DNA from: an uncultured Prevotella sp.
GTDB lineage: Bacteria; Bacteroidota; Bacteroidia; Bacteroidales; Bacteroidaceae
Length of the DNA: 19,337 nucleotides
NCBI GenBank assembly: GCA_938028745.1
Contig: CALIZL010000067.1
Span: forward strand, 1-19,337
Direction: 5' to 3'
Both the position numbers and the translations under genes were made by a program. How positions within the stretch are numbered: the first letter of the stretch is position 1; each line of letters opens with the position of its first letter. Shown piece by piece: positions 14,453 to 19,337 of the stretch. The notes under the pieces were generated by a model that did not search any database, was not told the origin of the DNA, and was given only the letters and a program-made list of their open reading frames with translations.

Positions 14453-15451
14453 TTACGGTATTCGCCTTAGCACAGTGGTGCGCAGCAATATCTCGGCAAG
14501 CAATGTGATGAGAGCCAAGATGGCGAAAGGTTGGTAAGCCTCGTAGAGTTTAGAAAACTTCTTCACACTCATTTTCGACTTCTCCAACTTGTCGATGTCC
14601 TTGTAAATCTGTTTCAACTCTTGGTTGTTCGTTGCGCGATAGAAGTTTCCGTCGGTGGTGGCTGCAATGTCTTTCAATACCTTGGTGTCTATTTCCACAG
14701 GCATGTTTACATATTGCACGCCGCCAGCCACGGGCATAGGATAACGCGCCACCTTGTTCGTTCCCACGCCAATGGTGTACACCCTTATGCCTAGACTCTT
14801 GGCGATGTTGGCACTAGTCATCGGCGAGAGGTCGCCCATGTTGTTCGAACCGTCGGTAAGCAAAATCACCACCTTGCTTTTGGCCTTGCTGTCTTTCAGT
14901 CGCGACACGGCGTTGGCCAGTCCCATGCCAATTGCCGTACCGTCTTGGATGAGCCCTTTGGCTGCAATGTCGGTCCTAACGGTTTGCAGCATGTTGAGCA
15001 GAGAGGTGTGGTCGGTTGTCATAGGGCACTGCGTGAACGCCTCACCAGCAAAGATGGTGAGCCCGATGTTGTCGTTTGGCCTGTCGGCAATAAACTCTGC
15101 GGCCACGTCTTTGGCCGCCTCCATGCGGTTAGGCGTGAGGTCTTCGGCCAGCATCGACGTAGAAACGTCCATCGCCAGCATGATGTCGATTCCCTCTACT
15201 TGCTTGTTGCCCCACGATGTATGCGTTTGTGGCCTGGCCAGGATGATTACGGCCAGCGCAAACGTGGCACACCTAAGCAGCACGGGCAGGTTCATCAGTC
15301 GCATTCGCCAGCTTTTAGGAGCGTAGCGGTATGCCCTGGTGTCGCTCATGCGCAAGGTGGGCTCGCCCCTTTTCTTATAGATGAAGTACCAAAATATATA
15401 AGGTACTAGGAGCGCAAGCAGCAGGAAATATTCTTTGTTTGCAAATTCCAT
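14453..15451 (-). CDS. batA: BatA, von Willebrand A-domain membrane protein
   Basis: A 332-residue membrane protein with helices at about 8-25 and 56-73 and a C-terminal one at about 308-326. The VWA domain (about 86-290) carries an intact MIDAS start DVSTS at 95-99 and the LLTDGSNNMGD segment, so metal-dependent partner binding is plausible. The ARPQ motif before the domain is shared with BatB, and the two are clear paralogues (compare IFAGEAFTQCPMTTD here with VFAGDAFVQLPITTD in BatB). The start is 25 bp after the stop of the small BatD-like gene, consistent with cotranscription. In B. fragilis, bat genes were associated with survival in air; the VWA proteins are thought to work with the MoxR ATPase encoded upstream. 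ATG at 15451 is the only sensible start, opening directly into the first helix. Confidence 0.92.
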   Translation of the reverse strand: MEFANKEYFLLLALLVPYIFWYFIYKKRGEPTLRMSDTRAYRYAPKSWRMRLMNLPVLLRCATFALAVIILARPQTHTSWGNKQVEGIDIMLAMDVSTSMLAEDLTPNRMEAAKDVAAEFIADRPNDNIGLTIFAGEAFTQCPMTTDHTSLLNMLQTVRTDIAAKGLIQDGTAIGMGLANAVSRLKDSKAKSKVVILLTDGSNNMGDLSPMTSANIAKSLGIRVYTIGVGTNKVARYPMPVAGGVQYVNMPVEIDTKVLKDIAATTDGNFYRATNNQELKQIYKDIDKLEKSKMSVKKFSKLYEAYQPFAILALITLLAEILLRTTVLRRIP

Positions 15452-15476
15452 ATTGGTATTTATCCTTGAAGGTTTG

Positions 15477-16556
15477 TTAACCCAGCACGTCGTAGAGGCT
15501 ATACACGATGTAAACCATGATGGCCGCCACGCAGATGGCGATGGTCCATATCACCGTTTTGAGTGCCACGCGCGTTTGTTTGGTTCGTTTGTCGGCCTCG
15601 GTTAGTTCGGGTACGATGCGTTCCGTGTCGGGTTGGTTTTCAATCTTGGTCTTGTCGATGAACTGGATAGCGTTCACCAAGTTGAGGTCGTTCTCGTTAA
15701 TCAGCGTGGCGTATTTGGCGAATTTCACCAAGTCGGCTGTTTGGAAAATCTCTTTCAGCTCGTTCATCATTTCCTGATTGCCGTTGGCGTTCAGGTGTTC
15801 GATAATTTCGGCACTGGTCATTTCCATGGCGTTAAAGCCAAAACGTTCGTTGATATATTGCCTTAACGCGTCGGTTAGTTGGGTGTAATACTCCTTTTGG
15901 TTTTCCGATGCGGTCATCTTCTCGGCTTTTATGCGCTCGATAGCCGTCATGGCCTTTTGATGGGGCAGTATTTTCTTCACAATACGTATGCGCGTGATAA
16001 CAGGCTTGTTTTGTTTGAGCCTCACAAGGAGGTAAACGCCTAGTGCGGCAAGCAACAACATCAGCACACTAAGGTAGAACATGGACGCCCAAGGCTCTTC
16101 TGTCCACGAGAAAGGGTTGTTTTGCACGTCTTTCGGTGGGAAGAATTGGTTGGGGTGAAGCGTGTCTACGTCCATCGTAACCACTTTAAGTGCCAAGATG
16201 TTAGCCTCGTATTCCTTGTTGTTCACCTTTACTTTCAGTCCAGGCAGCGAGTATAGTTTCTCGTCGAACGAGGTAAGCGTGTAGCTTTTCGTGGTTTTTT
16301 GCATGCCATTGTCTAGCTCGGTGGTTTCCTCCTCGCTGGCTTGCAGCACCTCAATGCCTGGCACCATTTCTTGCGAGGGCTTGAAATTGGGAAACACCAC
16401 CGTTTGTCCCTTCGGTGCCGTTACGCTTAGGCGCAGTGCCGTTTGCTGTCCGATGTAGATGGCGAACGAGTCTATTTTCTGTTCAACGGACACCTGAGCC
16501 TTGGCTGCCACAGCCAAGAGCGCGACAATAAGCAGCGTTATGTGTCGTTTAATCAT
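15477..16556 (-). CDS. BatD-like exported membrane protein
   Basis: A 359-residue protein with a signal peptide (residues 1-20, AKA|Q), a periplasmic beta-rich part (about 21-150), a membrane helix at about 159-179, a basic cytoplasmic helical domain (about 185-290) and a final helix at about 333-353. The layout is a short version of BatD. Its cytoplasmic segment at about 220-281 (YYTQLTDALRQYINERFG, then TSAEIIEHLN and LVKFAKYA) lines up with residues about 516-578 of BatD (FYDEVLHALWGYVSDKLG, LTRENIAETLN, FERYAPG). The two are therefore probably distant paralogues, although I cannot run an alignment. The start overlaps the DUF58 stop by 4 bp (ATGA), which implies translational coupling. It probably belongs to the membrane complex of the MoxR/Bat system; no enzymatic motif is visible. 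Confidence 0.75.
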   Translation of the reverse strand: MIKRHITLLIVALLAVAAKAQVSVEQKIDSFAIYIGQQTALRLSVTAPKGQTVVFPNFKPSQEMVPGIEVLQASEEETTELDNGMQKTTKSYTLTSFDEKLYSLPGLKVKVNNKEYEANILALKVVTMDVDTLHPNQFFPPKDVQNNPFSWTEEPWASMFYLSVLMLLLAALGVYLLVRLKQNKPVITRIRIVKKILPHQKAMTAIERIKAEKMTASENQKEYYTQLTDALRQYINERFGFNAMEMTSAEIIEHLNANGNQEMMNELKEIFQTADLVKFAKYATLINENDLNLVNAIQFIDKTKIENQPDTERIVPELTEADKRTKQTRVALKTVIWTIAICVAAIMVYIVYSLYDVLG

Positions 16557-17431
16557 CTGTTTTGTCCTCTTTGCATAAATAAAAGCATCATTGCCTTAAC
16601 ATAGTCTTCGTTGGTGGCCACCGACACCCAGTCTACGTTGCTTTGGGCGAACGTTGTTTTGAGTGTGTTCATTCTTTCAAGCCAATATTCGGTATGCGCG
16701 CGCCTTAGCTTGGCGCTAGCCGTGTCGATGAACATTTCGTGTCCTGTTTCGGCATCTTTCACCTTCATCAGCCCCACGTTGGGTAGGGTTTTGGCACGTT
16801 GGTCGTACACCTGAATAGCCACCACGTCGTGTTTAGAGTTGGCTATTTGCAGTTCTTTTTGGAAACTGTTTTCGGCGTAGAAGTCGCTCACCACGAATGC
16901 GATGCACCTGCGTTTCATCACCCTTGTTAGATATTCGATGGCCGCGGCAACGTTTGTTCGTTTGCTTTGCGGCTTAAAGTCGAGCATCTCGTGGATGATG
17001 TACAGTATGTGTTTACGTCCCTTTTTGGGTGGGATGTATTTCTCAATGCGGTCGGAAAAGAAGATGACGCCAATCTTGTCGTTGTTTTGTATGGCACTGA
17101 AAGCCAAGATGGCGGCCATCTCTGTGGCCATTTCGCGTTTGGTTCGTTGCGTTGTTCCGAAGTCTAGCGAGCCGCTCACGTCGATGAGTAGCATCACGGT
17201 GAGTTCGCGTTCTTCCTCGAACACCTTGACGAAAGGTCGGCGAAAGCGTGCCGTTACGTTCCAGTCGATGTCGCGCACGTCGTCGCCAAACTGATATTCG
17301 CGTACCTCCGAGAAGGCCATGCCTCGTCCCTTGAAGGCCGAGTGGTATTGTCCCGCGAAGATGTTACTGCTTAGCCCGCGGGTTTTTATTTCTATTTTCC
17401 GTACCTGTTTAAACAGTTCGAGCGCATCCAT
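16553..17431 (-). CDS. DUF58 protein (VWA-like) of the MoxR/Bat locus
   Basis: A 292-residue cytoplasmic protein with the DUF58 signature at 44-62 (REYQFGDDVRDIDWNVTAR) followed by a VWA-like fold. The MIDAS-type motif DVSGS is intact at 84-88 and FVVSDF is visible further on. No signal peptide or membrane helix is seen. DUF58 genes regularly sit next to moxR, and the pair is thought to act as ATPase and adaptor in assembling or activating envelope or metal-dependent proteins; the client here is unknown. The start codon overlaps the moxR stop by one base (TAATG) and the stop overlaps the next gene by four, so the three genes form a tightly coupled block. Confidence 0.93.
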   Translation of the reverse strand: MDALELFKQVRKIEIKTRGLSSNIFAGQYHSAFKGRGMAFSEVREYQFGDDVRDIDWNVTARFRRPFVKVFEEERELTVMLLIDVSGSLDFGTTQRTKREMATEMAAILAFSAIQNNDKIGVIFFSDRIEKYIPPKKGRKHILYIIHEMLDFKPQSKRTNVAAAIEYLTRVMKRRCIAFVVSDFYAENSFQKELQIANSKHDVVAIQVYDQRAKTLPNVGLMKVKDAETGHEMFIDTASAKLRRAHTEYWLERMNTLKTTFAQSNVDWVSVATNEDYVKAMMLLFMQRGQNR

Positions 17432-18426
17432 TAAGGCACCTCCACCTTATTAATAATCTTGCTGACGATTTCTTCGCTGGTTACGTTGCTGGCTTCGGCC
17501 TCGTAGGATAGGCCGATGCGGTGTATCATTACATCGTGAACCACAGCGCGTACGTCTTCTGGTACAACATAGCCGCGGTGCTTGATAAAGGCGTAAGCCC
17601 TGGCGGCCTTGGCGAGGTTGATGCTTGCACGTGGCGAACCGCCGTAGTTGATGAGCGGTTTTAGTTCGGCAAGCTGATAGCGTTCGGGATAGCGCGAGGC
17701 GAAAACGATGTCGGCAATGTATTGCTCTATCTTTTCGTCGATATACACTTGGTTAACCACTCCGCGCGCCTTCATGATGTCGTTGGCCGTGGTTACGGGC
17801 AACACCTGTGGCAGTCCGCCGTGTATGTTTTCGCGTATGATGAGCTTTTCTTCTTCCAGTGTGGGATAGTCTATCACCACTTTAAGCATAAAGCGGTCTA
17901 CCTGTGCCTCGGGCAGTTGGTAGGTTCCTTCTTGCTCGATGGGGTTTTGTGTGGCCATCACGAGGAAGGGCTTTGGCAAGGGGAAGGTTTTTTCGCCGAT
18001 GGTTACCTGATGTTCTTGCATGGCTTCGAGCAGTGCGCTTTGCACCTTGGCGGGCGCACGGTTTATTTCGTCGGCCAGTACGAAGTTGGCAAACACGGGT
18101 CCTTTCTTCACTTGGAAGTTCTCTTCCTTTTGCGAATATACAAGCGTACCGATAACGTCGGCAGGCAAGAGGTCGGGTGTAAATTGTATACGGCTGTAAT
18201 CGGCGTCTACAAGTTGCGCCAAAGTCTTAATTGCCAGTGTCTTTGCCAGTCCTGGAACACCTTCCAAGAGGATGTGTCCGTCGCTGAGCAATGAGATGAG
18301 CAACGAGTCGATGAGGTGTTTTTGCCCCACGATAACGCGGTTCATTCCTGTTGTCAGGTTGGTGATAAATGCGCTTTGTTGCTCGATAAGTTGGTTTAAT
18401 TCACGGATGTCTAAAGATTCTGCCAT
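17431..18426 (-). CDS. moxR: MoxR-family AAA+ ATPase
   Basis: A 331-residue cytoplasmic AAA+ ATPase. Walker A is GVPGLAKT at 56-63 (the usual MoxR variant) and Walker B is FVLADE at 115-120, followed by INRAPAKVQSALLEAMQE, a MoxR hallmark. The sensor-1 region (VMATQNPIEQEGTYQLPEAQ) and the arginine in VDRF follow, then a C-terminal lid with YGGSPRASINLAKAARAYA. MoxR proteins are chaperone-like ATPases working with VWA-domain partners, four of whose genes or relatives lie downstream. It is the first gene of the operon. A TAnnTTTG box lies 34-41 bases upstream of the ATG, giving a short leader. ATG at 18426 gives a standard-length protein. Confidence 0.95.
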   Translation of the reverse strand: MAESLDIRELNQLIEQQSAFITNLTTGMNRVIVGQKHLIDSLLISLLSDGHILLEGVPGLAKTLAIKTLAQLVDADYSRIQFTPDLLPADVIGTLVYSQKEENFQVKKGPVFANFVLADEINRAPAKVQSALLEAMQEHQVTIGEKTFPLPKPFLVMATQNPIEQEGTYQLPEAQVDRFMLKVVIDYPTLEEEKLIIRENIHGGLPQVLPVTTANDIMKARGVVNQVYIDEKIEQYIADIVFASRYPERYQLAELKPLINYGGSPRASINLAKAARAYAFIKHRGYVVPEDVRAVVHDVMIHRIGLSYEAEASNVTSEEIVSKIINKVEVP

Positions 18427-18459
18427 AATGTATTACTTTTCTAAAGTATTAATTTATGG

Positions 18460-18467
18460 CAAAAGTA
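18460..18467 (-). promoter_or_regulatory. Bacteroidetes -7 box for the bat operon
   Basis: TACTTTTG on the minus strand matches the Bacteroidetes -7 consensus TAnnTTTG, 33 bp before the moxR ATG. No good -33 TTG/TTTG element is seen at the expected distance, so the call rests on the -7 box, its position and the lack of alternatives. Confidence 0.55.
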
Positions 18468-18860
18468 CAACTTTAATAACAGATTTCATCATGTTGGTAT
18501 CTAAATAATATTAAATATCGCGTGGTTTTTTCATAAGTCAAGGGTAATTGTGGACAATTCTGCCATTTTTTCGTACAATTAGTATTGTTGGAAGTTTTAA
18601 ACGAATGACTGATTTAAGCGGGCGATTAGTTTTGTAATTAAGATTGAGGGGGAAGGTTGGTATTGTAAATTTTATGGTATAAATTTTAACATTATGAGTG
18701 GCTTATAATTCACCAAACGTTCACTCGGGCACAAATAATCAATTCTCGCGAGCGTTCTTTTTGTGCAAAAGGGAGGTTACTATAAAGCGGTGGCAAAGCT
18801 TTTGATATTGCATAAAATTGCAACTTTAAGATAAATGTGGGCTATTTGCTGCGGAAAATG

Positions 18861-18970
18861 CTGCAATTTGGTGCAAAACACAGTGCAATTTGGTGCAAAA
18901 CGCAGTGTGATTTGGTGCAAAACGCAATGCAATTTGGTGCAAAACGCAATGCAATTTGCTGCTAAATATA
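18861..18970. repeat. Tandem array C, five 22-bp units
   Basis: Five units of exactly 22 bp start at 18861, 18883, 18905, 18927 and 18949. The first four share the core ATTTGGTGCAAAAC; the fifth is degenerate (ATTTGCTGCTAAAT). Each core contains the dyad TTTG-GTG-CAAA, centred at 18872, 18894, 18916 and 18938. A solitary half-copy (TGGTGCAAAATGCAATTTTT) occurs near 19143-19162. Since 22 is not a multiple of 3, the array is not built as a coding repeat. Confidence 0.9.
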
Positions 18971-19337
18971 GGGCTAAATGAATGAAAATGCGCTGGGTGT
19001 TGCGGCTTAATGTATTTTTATTAGATAGAAAACTTGTGCTGAACATGAGCAAAAGTAGCTTTAAACGTGCTTTTTTCGACCAAAATAGCTGGTTTTTGCC
19101 AATGAGATTTTTACGTGTTGGGCATCAACTAGAAAGGTAAAGTGGTGCAAAATGCAATTTTTGTTCTTAAATTTGAACAGAAAACGTAGCACGCCAATGG
19201 AAAAAATGGGGCTAATTGCATGCTTTAACACTTTATTTTCTCTAGAATGGTGTGTGGACATGATGGTGTTTTGTAAAGATTAATATAGGGTAATTCAGTT
19301 AATTCCCTCTTAGGAATCTCTGGAGACTGTCAAATGC

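Larger units (their letters stand above)
18427..19337. other. AT-rich gene-free region upstream of moxR
   Basis: No convincing gene is seen in these 911 bp. The longest minus-strand frame (90 residues, 19052-18780) is mostly a translation of the 22-bp array, and a 66-residue frame further right shows no features. Small dyads are present: AATTGT-GG-ACAATT (18546-18559), ACAAT/ATTGT (18575-18588), and GCACAAA/TTTGTGC around a CTCGCGAG palindrome (about 18729-18767). The region holds the moxR promoter box and array C. Confidence 0.6.

Noticed and set aside
18861..18970. CRISPR array
   Set aside because: The 22-bp units are directly contiguous with no unique spacers, and no cas genes are present. 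The same applies to the arrays at 9494-9653 and 9700-9826.
18780..19052. 90-residue minus-strand protein with internal repeats
   Set aside because: Its apparent peptide repeats (FCTKL, LHQITL, FAPNC) are just three frames of the 22-bp DNA array, and no start context or family match is visible.

Overview
The window looks like a chromosomal segment of a Bacteroidales bacterium, most likely Prevotella or a close relative. Three things point there: a complete bat (Bacteroides aerotolerance) type operon, a Bacteroidetes-style outer-membrane beta-barrel protein, and a TAnnTTTG promoter box upstream of moxR. No RNA gene, insertion sequence or CRISPR array was recognised. All intact genes lie on the minus strand, so transcription runs from high to low coordinates. 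Species cannot be fixed from sequence reading alone.

Right to left: an AT-rich, apparently gene-free stretch (18427-19337) carries a 22-bp tandem array and the only convincing promoter. The bat locus follows (18426 down to 9955): moxR, a DUF58 gene, a small BatD-like gene, batA, then two composite genes, batB-batC and batD-batE. The products form a MoxR ATPase plus von Willebrand A (VWA) and TPR envelope system. A 218-bp repetitive spacer breaks the operon between batA and batB. Then comes a 724-bp gene-free block (9231-9954) with two more 22-bp-period palindrome arrays.

Next is a housekeeping cluster: a PAP2 phosphatase, queA (queuosine biosynthesis) and a DUF2027/Smr protein, separated by 2 and 17 bp. 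A 340-bp repetitive spacer separates this from nadE (glutamine-dependent NAD synthetase). A 50-bp dyad lies between nadE and a 970-residue outer-membrane barrel gene. At the left edge is a frameshifted remnant of a glycosyltransferase in AT-rich DNA.

The coding content is largely recognisable; the unusual content is between genes. Three arrays with different unit sequences share a 22-bp period and central dyads, and they bracket the bat operon. Two unrelated gene junctions carry the same ordered set of short-repeat modules. The five classical batA-E genes are condensed into three reading frames, with relic signal peptides still visible at both fusion joints.
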